Source: Liolophura sinensis (lineage: Eukaryota > Mollusca > Polyplacophora > Chitonida > Chitonidae). Taken from it: a stretch of 64,000 bases of DNA. The position numbers and the translations under genes were made by a program. The notes under the pieces are model-generated. The model searched no databases. It was not told where the DNA came from and saw only the letters and a list, made by a program, of their open reading frames with translations. Location of the stretch: the NCBI RefSeq assembly GCF_032854445.1, contig NC_088305.1, forward strand, positions 4,443,152-4,507,151, given 5' to 3'. Of this stretch, positions 22,751 to 35,900 are shown piece by piece (the first letter of the stretch is position 1; the number at the start of each line of letters is the position of its first letter).

Positions 22751-23246
22751 CATAACCTAGTCACATAATCATAACCGCCTGCACACATAACCATAACCAC
22801 CTGTTCACAAAATCATAACCGCCTGCTCACATAATCAATACCGCCTGTTCACATAATCATAACCGCCTGATCACATAATCATAACCGCCAGTTCACATGA
22901 TTACAACCACCTGTTCACATAATCATAACCGCCTGCTCACATAATTACAACCACCTGTTCACATAATCATAACCGCCTGTTCACATAATCATAACCGCCT
23001 GTTCACATAATCATAACCGCCTGTTCACATAAACATGTCAGCCTTTCCACATAATCATAACCGCCTTTCCACATAATCATAACCGCCTTTCCACGTAATC
23101 ATAACCGCCTTTCCACGTAATCATAACCGCCTTTCCACATAATCATAACCGCCTTTCCACATAATCATAACCGCCTTTCCACATAATCATAGCCGCCTTT
23201 CCACATAATCATAACCGCCTTTCCACATAATCATAACCGCCTTTAT
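22751..23246. repeat. 22-bp minisatellite, about 22 copies
   Basis: Unit TTCACATAATCATAACCGCCTG in the left half and TTTCCACATAATCATAACCGCC in the right half. The switch occurs near 23035-23045, so the array is made of two blocks that were homogenised separately. Confidence 0.95.
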
Positions 23247-24180
23247 AAGCGTAACACCACATGAACGATAGACCATACTTTATTTATTTCTCAAATGGAA
23301 TGAAACTCAGTGCCATACTCAAAGAGTTTTTCGTACGAAGATGGAAAAAACATGAATGCCCGCAGATAAAACTCACTGTCCTTTTGGGAAGTTACTGTCG
23401 CACTTTTCCATAGATATGCAGTGATATGATGATATATGATACTGGCGGAGGACAAGTGGTCTTCAACTGACGTCACGTGGCGCATACGACCACACGAGCC
23501 GTCGTGGAGCGCGCATTGTCACTAATGCCACACAAGAAGTATGAGTGTGAAAATCTACAAATTCTCTGTCCAATAACGCGTTTGAACAATATTGGGCAAT
23601 ATTGATTGAATCGTTAATTACTATGCCAAAAAAAAATGTATTCCTTGCATGGAGTGTACTGGGTGTTGTATTATCTTCTAATGCATAACTGTTTCTATTT
23701 CATGTCTGAAAACACCAGAAAGGCAAAAGCAGATGTCTTGTCTATATGTACAAAAGTATTCTTTTGGTTCCATGTTTTAGCTGTGATAGATTTAAATGTG
23801 TCCTTTACGTTGTATATGTTATCAGCTGTGCTTATAAAAATAGGTTACCTGGAATTGTACCTTTCTTCGTAAACGTTTAAAAAATTACATCTTTACATTA
23901 AATAAAGAAATAATATCCATTCAACGAAATTCCAATAAAACCATTGGGGCGATTTTATGAGCCTGTGATGTAACTCCACCGCAATGCTACTTCGACATGA
24001 TATCTGCCAAAATGATCAGCTTAAAAGAGGTTGTGACAATACTGTGGGTTTTATCCGAGGTGAAAAAAAAACGCGTCTGTCGGTGAACTGAAGCTTTGGA
24101 ATAACGAAAACCATTTGTCATCCAGCAAACAATAATTGATAATTTTACTGTCTGCATTCCAACCGTTTTTGTTGACTCAC

Positions 24181-24246
24181 CACTGAGCACCAATCAGCAT
24201 GACCGAAAGCGATGGTTCACGTATTAAACTTGTGCCTTTATATCGG
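24181..24246 (-). promoter_or_regulatory. possible alternative promoter and first exon for gene 1
   Basis: On the minus strand a TATAAA (24242-24237) precedes ATG at 24200, six codons and two bases, then donor gtgagt. The leftover TG would join the C of gene 1 exon 2 to give Cys, so the phase fits. The 5' UTR would be only about 10 nt. A one-in-three phase match is weak support. Confidence 0.2.
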
Positions 24247-24378
24247 AGATTTTCTGTTCATCATATAGTCTTCTATATGTTATTTCTGCATAAACAATAA
24301 TCCTGACGTTGGGTTTGCATTGCTTTTCAATGATTCTATGTTGTCATCACATTTAATAAACATTTATATAAACATAAT

Positions 24379-25615
24379 GCAAGCGGACCAAGCCTCGGGA
24401 GCTAACAGCCCACTAGCTGATTCCTGGTGTATGCTGGTATACATCATACAATGTTTTGGACGGATCGTGCAAGCGGACCAAGCCTCGGGAGCTAACAGCC
24501 CACCAGCTGAATCCTGGTGTATGCTGGTATACATCATACAATGTTTTGGACCAAACGGACCAAACCTCGGGAGCTAACAGCCCACCAGCGGAATCCTGGT
24601 GTATGCTGGCATACATCATACAATGTTTTGGACGGATCGTGCAAGCGGACCAAGTCTCGGGAGCTAACAGTCCACCAGCAAAATCCTGGTGTATGCTGGT
24701 ATACATCATACAATGTTTTGGACGGATCGTGCAAGCGGACCAAGCCTCGGGAGCTAACAGCCCACCAGCGGAATCCTGGTGTATGCTGGCATACATCATA
24801 CAATGTTTTGGACGGATCGTGCAAGCGGACCAAGCCTCGGGAGCTAACAGTCCACTAGCTGAATCTTGGTTTGTAGAGGTATACATCATACAATCTTCTG
24901 GACGGATCGTGCAAGCTTACCAATCACTGAGTGCCAGCAGTCCACCAGCTGAATTCTAGTGTATACAGGTATATTTTATACAATGTTCTGGACGGATCGT
25001 GCAAGCGGACCAAGTCTCGAAGGCTAACACTCCGTCAGCTGAATTCTAGTGTATACAGGTATACTTTATACAATGTTCTGGACGGATCGTGCAAGCGGAC
25101 CAAGCCTCGGAGGCTAACACTCCGTCAGCTGAATCTTGGTGTATACAGGTATACATCATACAATGTTCTGGAGAGATTGTGCAAGCGGACCAAGCCTCGG
25201 AGGCTAACACTCCGCCAACTGAATCTTGGTGTATACAGGTATACATCATACAATGTTCTGGACGGATCGTGCAAACATACCAATCATTGAGGGCCAGCAG
25301 TCCACCAGCTGAATCCTTATGTATACAGGTATACTTTATACAATGTTCTGGACGGATCGTGCAAGCCGACAAAGCCTCAGGGGCCAGCAGTCCACCAGCT
25401 GAATCTTGGTGTATACAGGTATGCATCACACATCGTTCTGGACGGATCGTGCGAGCGTACCAATCATTGAGGGCCAGCAGTCCACCAGCTGAATTCTATT
25501 GTATACAGGTATACATCATACATTGTTCTGGACGTACGAATCCTTGAGGGCGAGCAGTCCACCAGCTGAATCTTCGTTTATATATGTACATGTATACATT
25601 ACACATGTTCTGAAT
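24379..25615. repeat. 90-bp tandem array, about 14 copies
   Basis: Units start GCAAGCGGACC at 24379, 24469, 24641, 24731, 24821 and so on every 90 bp. The third unit is 8 bp short and the last is truncated. Three variants occur in blocks: CTCGGGAGCTAACAG (units 1-6), AATCA(C/T)TGAG(T/G)GCCAGCAG (units 7, 11, 13, 14) and CTCGGAGGCTAACACTCCG (units 8-10). Since 90 is a multiple of 3, several frames stay open across the array; these ORFs are not taken as genes. Confidence 0.95.
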
Positions 25616-28600
25616 GGATCTTACGTTTTTGGATTAGTAGTGGTTTTTGCAAATGTCAGACTTAAATTCTTCATTATAGGACGAGGTTTTATATCAAATA
25701 TCTTTGTAGTGCTACTGGTCGGAAACGTGATTCGGACTTGATGTTGGAACTGTTCGGTATATAGCCCGTAGATTTAACTGAAAATACCTTTGTAGTGCTA
25801 CCGATGCGGAATATGATTCGGACTTGACGCTGCAATTCTTCGTTATATAACCCGTGGCTTTAATACAAATACTCTTGTAGAGCCACCGGTCTGAAACATG
25901 ATTCCGAAGACAAATGGAAAACACTGTAATTAAAAGCCAAAGTATATTTCTAATTTATGAAACCCTGGCGTAGTTGTGAGAAATAGAAGCCTAGCCGCCA
26001 TAACTATATGTATATGAAAACAAAGTGGACATTCTGTTACTACGTCTACCACATAACAAATCTCTTAGAATTCGCAATACACATTTTCCTCAATTCATGC
26101 ATACTTCAATTATCTTGGTCTACAAGCTTGGATCAGTTCCAAGGCACTCTGAATTTTTCACAACGGCCAATTTTCTGCATTGTCTTCTGTCCTGATCCAG
26201 GCAGCACTATTTAAACCTGATAAAGGCACTTGGTCGAAATTGCTTTCTGTGCCTCTGGCTAAACGTTCATTGTTCCGAACAAAGTGAGACTGGATGAACA
26301 GATTAAGACAGGACCACATGAGAGGTTCGGCTATGACAACAGATAACACCACACAGCAATGCACTGGCTCGGTTAACATGGAAACTCTGCCGATGATTTC
26401 TCACTGCACAATATCACCGGGATGTTAAACCCAATCCCCGCGGGACAGAGTATATCGATTGATGTAATGAAAAATTAGGGCATTTTACCATTACGTAAAG
26501 CGCGGTTTTCCATTGTAAGCGTCAGATATGCCCTGTGTCGGACGGAGCGCACAATACATGCAGAGTAGTTGGCAAACTTAATGCACGTAATACTATTAGT
26601 ATAGTGTAAGATTTGCGGGAAAAACACAGCCGTAACTGCCACTGTATGTCGAAATATTAAACGCCATTTCAAGGAAATCCAAATAATACCTACTGCTGCT
26701 CAGCACTAGAGGTTAGAAACAGTACTGGTTGGCCCGGTATCAGTATGATGAGTGACTTTGACTTTGCTCGACTTTGACGACAAGCCTATGTCAATATTTT
26801 AACTGTTGCTTGCTTATTGGGCAAAGTAGGTATCAAAGCTTTTTGTCCTTCGACCTGAGTTACAGCATTTAACATTATTACTGTCGCTTATAAAAATAAT
26901 GCAGAGGTGTGCATCTGTGCGTCGAAATAGACATTCGCATTCCAGGCGTCTAGTCGTTCCGTGTCAACAATTGCCATGCCAATTCCCATGTCGACGTTTG
27001 ACTCACACCAACAAAGAAGTAAGAAAAGTAAATAGTGGGATCATACATAGATAAGCAGTCAACATTGATTAACGCTGATGGAAAGACAGAAGTGATGTTC
27101 TAGGAGATTGTGTTAAATCAGTGTAAAATTGTGCACCATGCTAGGCCATCTTAGAGTCTTGGACGACACATTTGGTCTGTGATTTAGCAACGTGTTACTT
27201 CGGCTGCTGTTTGGTCTAATTCCTCTGGTGACAACGCTACACTAAGCCTGCAAATAATGCTGAGCGCCAAGCTGTTAAGGTTGTCTTGTTAATGGGTGGA
27301 ACCAAATCCTGGTAAGAACGTCATTCTATGTACAGCTGCACCAAAAGTGGCTACGTACAGCTCCGTCAACAATTCAGAAAACAACGCTGTTTTAGAGAAC
27401 AGTTGGCTAATACCTCACATAGCCTATGTCCCATTTATAACATGAGAAACTGGCATCCGTCAGACAGTCTTGAAAAATGTTGAGAACTTTCGAATACAAC
27501 AACAAAAACAACATACACAAAACATCAGAAGACTCCGATTAGCTTTCTTCCGTAAAGCTAATTTCTTCACAAGTTATTGTTGACACGCAGAACAAGAAAA
27601 CATCTGCGCACATCTCTTCAAGTGTATGTTGTTGTTGTTGTCCAAAACGCTGTGTGTGTTCTGTTTATTGGACAGTCCGGTAGACGCTAGATACCGCGAG
27701 ATAGTACGAAGCTTGGCAGAACTTAAGACATGAAGAAACTGCTATAGATAACAAAGGATTATACAATGTCCAGACGTTAAAAATAACTTGCAAAATAAAA
27801 TGAATACATGACACTGGCCAGTATGGAATCTCTGGCCGAGGCTCATTCGAGAACATTTATTTAAAGCCAAGTAATAAAAGCTGTCTAGAATTACCAGATG
27901 CACAAACACAGAAAGCTTCAACTTTGCTAAATTAACCATGTAACAAACCCTGTTAATATCACAGTATGCTTTAGTTATTATTAATTGTTATTTAAGCCAA
28001 CCACGAGTCTCCCAATTAACAAACGTTTGCGGGTGACTCTACATAATCTTTCACACGAGAGAATACTCTGTAGTGAAACTTTCATACGTACATTTAAATG
28101 ATCTGGTTTTAATCTTCATCATATCCTACATTCGCACTGAGTTCCGTTGTTAAAATCCGAACTCAATAAACAGACTGCCTGTTAATTTAACGTAAACAGC
28201 AGCTGGATTAATTACAAAATCACGTAAACTGGACCAAGAGTAACATTTTTATGTTCATGTAATTCCACATATGAGTATAGACCATGGAACAGTTCACCTA
28301 TTGCACGAAACAACACATTTGTAACAGTCGCCACGTCGTCTTACATGATCCCGCAGTGTTCATGTCCGGTAACATGCTATAATACAGCGTGCTATGCTTT
28401 CCATATTCTCTGGATACCATTCAGCATGCCCATGAAAGTCAGTGCTAGATACTATTCAATATTCATATTCGCTTCAGTATTCAGTAAAGAGTATTCGCAT
28501 ACTATTCTCTATTCACCATCCAGAAAGTATTCTGTTAACAATGTCAATGCCTTGTGAAGTTTCACTATCCAGACAGTACTAGTATTCATTATTCATACGC

Positions 28601-29099
28601 TGCAAAACATTGACTCTCCATGTATACAATTCAGTACTATCTACCAAGATGAAAGCACGCTATTCACATGTCTTTTCATAGTGCTGTCTCTTTCATTGTG
28701 ATCACAGATAGCTAACACAAACTTAGCATAAACTTGTCCTTATAAAGGACATATTATTTACCACAAACACAAAAAATCGCATGCCTAAAATCGTTATATA
28801 ACACTGTGACAGGGCATATAGTATTTGTGGTATATTTATGAGTCCACCATCAGTTTCCACAGGAAAATAATCAGCCGTTAAAAATAAATTCGGCCGATAT
28901 AGTTCCGTGTTTCAAATATGGGCACCACTAAGCTGCGCACTGTATCAAAGTATACCATGGTAACCACGTGATGCGAGATCGAATGACAGCTAATAACACT
29001 TCATTGGGTATATACATATAAGGAAAGTCTGGCAAACATCGACAAACGCCAATAACTTAGTCTGCTTCGCATCCTCTGGATAACGGGCTTCCAAAGCAC

Positions 29100-29228
29100 T
29101 ATAAAAAGGTGAACCGATAATTCTGTGACAGAATTATATTTTACTCCTCCTGTGCTATCGCATTCTTCGTTCAGTGTCGTCCAGATTTCGCTATTCCAAA
29201 AGTCACATACTGTTACACTTTAATGGAG
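29100..29228 (+). promoter_or_regulatory. possible TATA promoter and mini first exon on the plus strand
   Basis: TATAAAAA at 29100-29107 is followed about 30 bp later by possible start-site sequence and about 120 bp later by ATG GAG directly joined to a consensus donor gtgagt (29229). No downstream exon was identified, so this is a weak candidate. It would run antisense to the 3' end of the Rnd-like gene. Confidence 0.2.
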
Positions 29229-29232
29229 GTGA

Positions 29233-29277
29233 GTCGTGATTCCGGAAGTCGTGATTCCGGAAGTCGTGATTCCGGAA
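29233..29277. repeat. three exact copies of a 15-bp unit
   Basis: GTCGTGATTCCGGAA is repeated three times head to tail without mismatch. Confidence 0.95.
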
Positions 29278-29724
29278 AGCATTACACCAATATTAACAGT
29301 CTTAAAATCATTTAAATACACCATGCCTCAAAACATTTATAATTGTTAATTGTCAAATGTCGTCAAAAGACATGATCTTAGATATGTAAAACCACAAATG
29401 CTGAAATGAAAAAAATGTACGTTCCAATGTCATCAAAAGAAAAGACAGTGATGACATATCATTTCTATTACACGACAAATTCATACATGGAAGCATCTAT
29501 TCAAAAACATAATCACTTTCAAATTCACGCGAAACTGTTCCGAATAATTAGGGGAGACAACTTCCTCAAACAGTCCAAGAAAATAAATATGAACATATTT
29601 TTAACAATGTTAGTATGCGCAAGTCGGGTGAGAGTTGAGACGTCTAAGATCGCAGCCAAAAGCACTTGGTGGAAATGGAATTGGTGTTCAATAATCCTTA
29701 ATGCAACTGCGACGCACTCCAAGA

Positions 29725-29961
29725 TCACATAACGGAACAGCTCTTCACGGCCTCTTTACGTAACTGAAGCTGAGCATCTTGGACCCCGCTGAAGCGCTTT
29801 CTCCTAATGAAGGACCGCTGTCGTTTGAAGGTGGGCGTGTGTCGAGTCCCGGCTGACGACAGCGCCGCTACTTCTAGAACGTCCGTAACGCTCCGTGGAC
29901 AGGATTTGGCGGAGGTTTCTGAGTACACCAAAGCACCGATTTGTTTGGCAAGACTGAGACC
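29725..29961 (-). CDS. Rnd-like GTPase, terminal exon 5 with CAAX box
   Basis: The exon starts at GGT after the pyrimidine-rich acceptor cgttcccgttgttacag and ends with TGA at 29725-29727; it encodes residues 154-231. GLSLAKQIGA and ETSAK form the G5 loop and last strand. A basic stretch follows (KRQR...RRKR, about 199-209) and the protein ends CSVM. Vertebrate Rnd proteins have the same arrangement of polybasic tail plus a Met-ending CAAX, which directs farnesylation and membrane targeting. I see no canonical AATAAA in the first 400 nt or so downstream, so the 3' end is unresolved. Confidence 0.92.
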   Translation of the reverse strand, partial: GLSLAKQIGALVYSETSAKSCPRSVTDVLEVAALSSAGTRHTPTFKRQRSFIRRKRFSGVQDAQLQLRKEAVKSCSVM

Positions 29962-32900
29962 CTGTAACAACGGGAACGGGAGGAGATGTATTAATACATA
30001 ATGGGAGTGTGTACGCTTGTTGTGTTGCATTAACTCTTTTACTATGTCAGTTCTCAACTGATAAATCGCAAGTTTTTACATACACGACCCAGGAGGAAAC
30101 TATAAAAAGTTAAAGATAGCAGCATACGGAGCAAACACAGGGAACCAACGACAGTGTGATTGTTTGCAAATTGCCACATGTAACGGGTGAAACCAGACCT
30201 CTTGCCGGTTTACCTCTGTTAGAGTCTTATTCTAACTTTTCCTGTAAATCCTTAGGTAGTAGCAACTTATGCCTTCCATTAACGCCATGGTTTTGTCAGA
30301 AATAGGTAAATAAATGCAATTTTGTGAATTATACAGTATCATTGCAGCACTTTATTATACACAAACTTCGTACGGATTGCTTAAAACGTTGTGTTGTCGT
30401 CATATTTAACAAAACAATAGCACGAAAACAATGCAAAGGAAAGATATTCGACGAAGTGTAGAGGTTTAGGGTTGGACACTCACCTGATCGTATGATAGTA
30501 CTGTTTGTTTTGTCTTCTCTAGTTTGGATATAGTAGACGTGTCCGTCCGGAGATCACTCTTACAGCCTATTAACATGATCGGCTGGTTTGGACAATATTC
30601 TCGAATCTCAGGATGCCACTGGAAAATAGAAAGATCACAGCATCACAGAATTGTATGTACATATCTACTGGTATTCCTGGACCACTACAAGCAATAATAA
30701 ATTGGCATTTCCATTTGAATAGCGTATTTATTCGCATATGTATATATTTGATGGTTTACTTACGTCCTGTGCTAATAGTGATTTTATGAGTATAAATGAC
30801 AGCAATCGGGAACAGATCATCGTGTCAATATTTTGTTTAGATCTTTAACCAGGTTAACAAACTTTTATTAAACGAGTATGATGGAGACTCTAGACAAGTG
30901 TTACCATCTCTTGATGTGATGTGATATTTATTTCTGTAATTAATTGGTGATCAACTCCGTACTGAATAATTTTTCACATATATAGCTGCGGTCGGATTCA
31001 TGCGTTGAGGGATCAGCATGCATGGACTGTAGAGAAAACCAAAGCCTTTCGCCCGGAACCTGGATTCGAACTCACGACTTCATTACTGAAGGCCCTGACA
31101 GTCGGAAAGATTCAGCGCTTTAAACATCAGAGCCGGAGAGGGTCGACATTGTTTTGTTATATTCCAATCTCATGCAATCATGAAAGTTAAAGGTTTTCTA
31201 CAAAAAAGCATCAAGCACACAGCAAGAGTAAAATATCAGTCTTTAATGACACGCTCAGCACGATTCAATATCTGAAATTGCAAGTTGTTTACTTTCTAAA
31301 GGTAAAGAATGTTCTCCAGCGAGAAACCTGCTCGAGTAATATTCCATGATCAAAAGCACACAGTTTTTTTTTCTACATTACATATTTGCTCTCGTTCATA
31401 TTTCTCACCCTGGAAAAACAAGTATGACAAATAGTGGTGTTTAACATCTAGTTGTGTACAAGGTTTCGTTTATTCCTGATCTGGCGTCTAACAAACAAAA
31501 AACAAATGCTAGGCATGTTTAACACGTCAGGCCACACTCCCGAACAAACGGCTTAACAAAGTTGGTTAACGCTGCTTGAAAAAAAAAAAACAAAAAAAAA
31601 AAAGACAGAGAAGCAAATCTTCCTCAAACAAGTTTATCCACTGTTGTAAACACCTCGTCTAAAGTATACGTGGTCAATTAAAGGCTTCTTCAGTGAAAAA
31701 GATTAAGAAACCCAAAACACGGACTTCTGCTTGAAAGAGCATCTCACCTTTGTCTTTACGTTTTCCACGGAATCTGGGTCCCCAATAGAGAAGCATACCA
31801 ACACGAGGTCCGCATCTGTGTAGGACAAGGGCCGTACTCTGTCATAACCGCTGTCACCTACAGTGATAAACAAATTACAACATATAATCCAACGTATGAT
31901 TTATTTATCTATTTATTTATTTCACTGGTGTTTCACGCCTAAGTGAGTATTGCACATAAACGAGGGCGGCCAGCATTATGGTGGGAGTACATAAACATAC
32001 TGAAACGACTTCCTATGATCGTTAACTGTTAAAAGATGACACTTTTTCACATCAAAGTTGATACCCTTCATGCTCATAGTGGACAAGGCAATTAGTGATG
32101 TAGGTAAACGCAGCCTGGTTCCTTTTATTACTCTGTTTGAGACACGAGTCAAACTGAGTGCTGGGAAATTCGTGTATTTTCATATGGCCTTAAAATACGA
32201 CATTGCACAAAAATCACCAATCACCGCGAAGTTCTTTACTTATCCTTCAGTCATTTTTTGTTATCGAGACGAGGGTGACTTCTGATATACTTATATATTT
32301 CTTGTCTTACGTTTTGGTGCAGCTTGTGCTACATTGTGCAATATCACTGTGATCTGGCTTGCCTTCAGATATGGTATGGTTTGTCTTAAGCTATGGTATG
32401 CCTTGTCTAACTCTTTGGTAAGGCTTGTTTTAAAGCGTGGAATGGCTTTCCATGTCCTAGAATTTCATGGGAAGAGATTCAATACAGCCTCCATAAAATC
32501 AGTCTAACAACCCATCAACATTTCCAACGACGGCCTCACTTATTCTGCCTATTGTGTCATTAGCCGTGTAAAACGGCCAATTTCTGAACTGTCGAAAAGA
32601 TACTCTAGGTACAACACATTTTTCCTGGAGCGACCAGAGGTCTATCGAAAAATTGCTACCAGGTAACAAGTGTTTATGGGAACCGCTGAATTTAATTTTG
32701 GCAGCAAGATCCAAAAACCAGGCAGGCGCTAATCAGGATATATCGGCTATGAAGGCTGACTGTTTCTCATTCTGGGTGTGAGAACCGATGAGTAAGCTAC
32801 GTCTTGGAAGGTAGGTAGGTATAGGTGTGTAGTGTGGCTTATCTGACCTCATCAGACATTATTCGACGGCAGGATGACAGGAGGACGAGCTAGACAATAT

Positions 32901-35900
32901 CTAACCATTACACCGATGACGAAACCTCGCTGCCCTTCCTTATACATCCTGGCTACATCGAATCCTAGACACTCTGACATGCAAACAGATAATATTGACG
33001 AATTTCCCAGAAAATTAAACAGGCATATTTGTCGGTACATGGCTTATTTTACTTAACTACCATCGCGTTTTTTCATTCAAGGCAATTAATGGTAAGGATT
33101 CGTGATGAGCCACATTCAACACGTTTTTATTATTACGCCAGTCAGAGAGAAATGTACATGTATGAGCAAAAGACAACCAATTATTAAATGTATAAATCGG
33201 TCAGCCCTTTGAAATAAGGGCATTGCAAAGCTTTCTCATTGTTCGTCATCGTCGATTTCGCCTCGAAGAACCCCTTTGTACAGCATTACCTAACGTCAAA
33301 TGGCACATCTAATGGAACAAACGTTACACAGTGTGAAAATACAACACATTGAGTATTGACATGACAATGACTGGCTTACTTTATTCTTCCCCGTACTCGT
33401 TTCTGTACAGTGAAGAACAGCAAGGCGTCCGACTAGGACAGAGGCTATTCAAACAGAATCGAAATCGTGTCTGTTGTTGTTGAGCATTTATACATCAAGA
33501 CTCTGAATTGAACACAACGTAACTTCCGACAGTTTGAGATTTTGTGAGACTATCGTCAATGATATCATTTTTACGGTGTGTTACAGCAGTTGCGACAGAT
33601 CCGTTCTATGTTTCATGTACATGTGGTACATGTGAGTATAGACAAACTGAAATTCTCCTCTGTGAACCAGCTTATCAAGGGAGCATACAAAAACTGAAAC
33701 TCACCTCTGTGAAGCAGGCAATATTGAACCAACTCTGTGAAGTCAATGAACATACACAAACTGAAACTCACCTCTGTGAACCAGCCAATCAATAGAGCAT
33801 ACACAAACTGAAACTCTCCTCTGTGAACCAACCAATCAATAGAGCATACACAAACTGAAACTCTCCTCTGTGAAGCAGCTAATCAATAGAGCATACACAA
33901 ACTGAAACTCAACTCTGTGAACCAGCCAATCAATAGAGCACACACAAACTGAAACTCTCCTCTGTGAACCAGCTAATCAATAGAGCATACACAAACTGAA
34001 ACTCAACTCTGTGAACCAGCTAATCAATAGAGCATACACAAACTGAAACTCAACTCTGTGAACCAGCCAATCAATAGTGCATACACAAACTGAAACTCAA
34101 CTCTGTGAACCAGCCAATCAATAGAGCATACACAAACTGAAACTCTCCTCTGTGAACCAACCAATCAATAAGCTGACCCATGTCCGAAATGCTCTAAGAG
34201 TTAAGTGTAACGTAGAATTTCAATATCTATTCTCAAAGGGCAGCCTGCTTTGTGCATGACGGCCGATGTACATAACGACTTGAGGTCAATCAAATCGTCC
34301 CGGTGAAATCCCCGTGAAATTCAAAACCCATTGGGTGGGAACAAATGGCTGTGTGGTGTGTCCAGGGCAATGTAAGTGAAATGTAATCGCCTGCTGAAGG
34401 CGTCCAATCAACCTTAATCACCACGTCTGGCCTCAATTGGCAATGCCAGACGGATGGGTATTCTTGGTTATTGCCAATCTAATCGTCGGCAATTTGGCTT
34501 GGCCTTCAAGTTTCAATGTAACAACGGTGTCATTCGACCAGTTTTCGACACTTTTACTTTCACTGCCTGTGCAACATGAAACCACTCTCCACGAATCTCG
34601 CAGTCGTGTTACAAAGATTAGACATTGCCAGGATATTTTATGTAGGGTTGTAGGTAATAGTCATTCAATGCCGCAAAACATACACCACGAGCAGAGTAGA
34701 GCTTCTACAGACAGCGGTATGGGCGTGTAGAAAAAAATAAACATACGTGCTCGTGAATAAGCCAAATGACGCTGCCATATGACATCACATATATCATCTG
34801 CCGGCTTCGCAACAGTCCCAGGTTGTAAATATTTGTGGCGCTTCCCAGGCTTGTTTAAGGCAGATTGTGGAAACCATCGCAGGATTGTCTATTTTATACA
34901 ACTGTACTAGTCACGAGACTGGCTGTATGTAGGGTGTCTGTGTTTATCATAAGCTCGTCTATAAGCAAGGCGATGACAAATTTAGACCTAAATTGAGTAT
35001 TTTGTTTTGTCTTTCAACGCGGCTAATAGTCAAAATATTTTTTGTTGAAATTAGGGCTACAGGGAAGTCAGTGCATCACAATTCGTTGGACAAGGCGTAT
35101 TCTCGTGGTTAGCACTATATCGATATGAGCATATATATCTATTAAATGTAATCACGGGAAAAGATCAAAGCTGACAATTACCCAAGAGTAACATAATACA
35201 CTTGTAAGCCTTCGGGCTGTACAATTGTGTTCTATAATTTTAATACTTTGCAATTCAATGAGAGGATTCAGAGTGCCATATTAAATTCATTACACTGAGT
35301 TGCACTCGTGCGTATCGCTCGGCCTATTATACCACCAGATCTAGCATCCATAGCGGCTCTATTTAAAATATATATTATATTGAAATGCATTCACCACAAC
35401 GTCCACAGATAAGCTTCTGAATAATAAAGAAGAGCTTACCTACATAACTAACTAAGCTAAGTACCCTCGTACATCTGTTATAGATCCTCTAATATAAAAG
35501 TAGACATACAGTTTAGTGTACGCGCCGCATTTCTCGTAGGAAAAGATATTAACGCAAGTTTTTCCACTGTCACATTTTCACATAACAGCGACCAAACAAC
35601 GCCTAATCAACCCATACATTTGAGTTTATGATGCAAAACTATTTATTATCTTTTTGGGGGCATAAACACTGCGTGGATATCATATAACTGATTAAAGAGG
35701 ATCCATGTAATACGAATGTTTATTGTCCATTCAGTGAGCAAATATGCAACGTACAACGCAACAGGGATTTAATATTATTGACTATACAACTAGAAATATA
35801 GCCGTACATGACACGCTAAAACAACTCTGACTAACTTGGATGACAGTATATCCTTTCGTGTTATCTGGATGGCATAAACCGACCACAATCCCATGACTTG

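Noticed and set aside
24413-25547. Several 100-167 codon ORFs on both strands
   Set aside because: They are by-products of the 90-bp tandem array, whose period is a multiple of 3.
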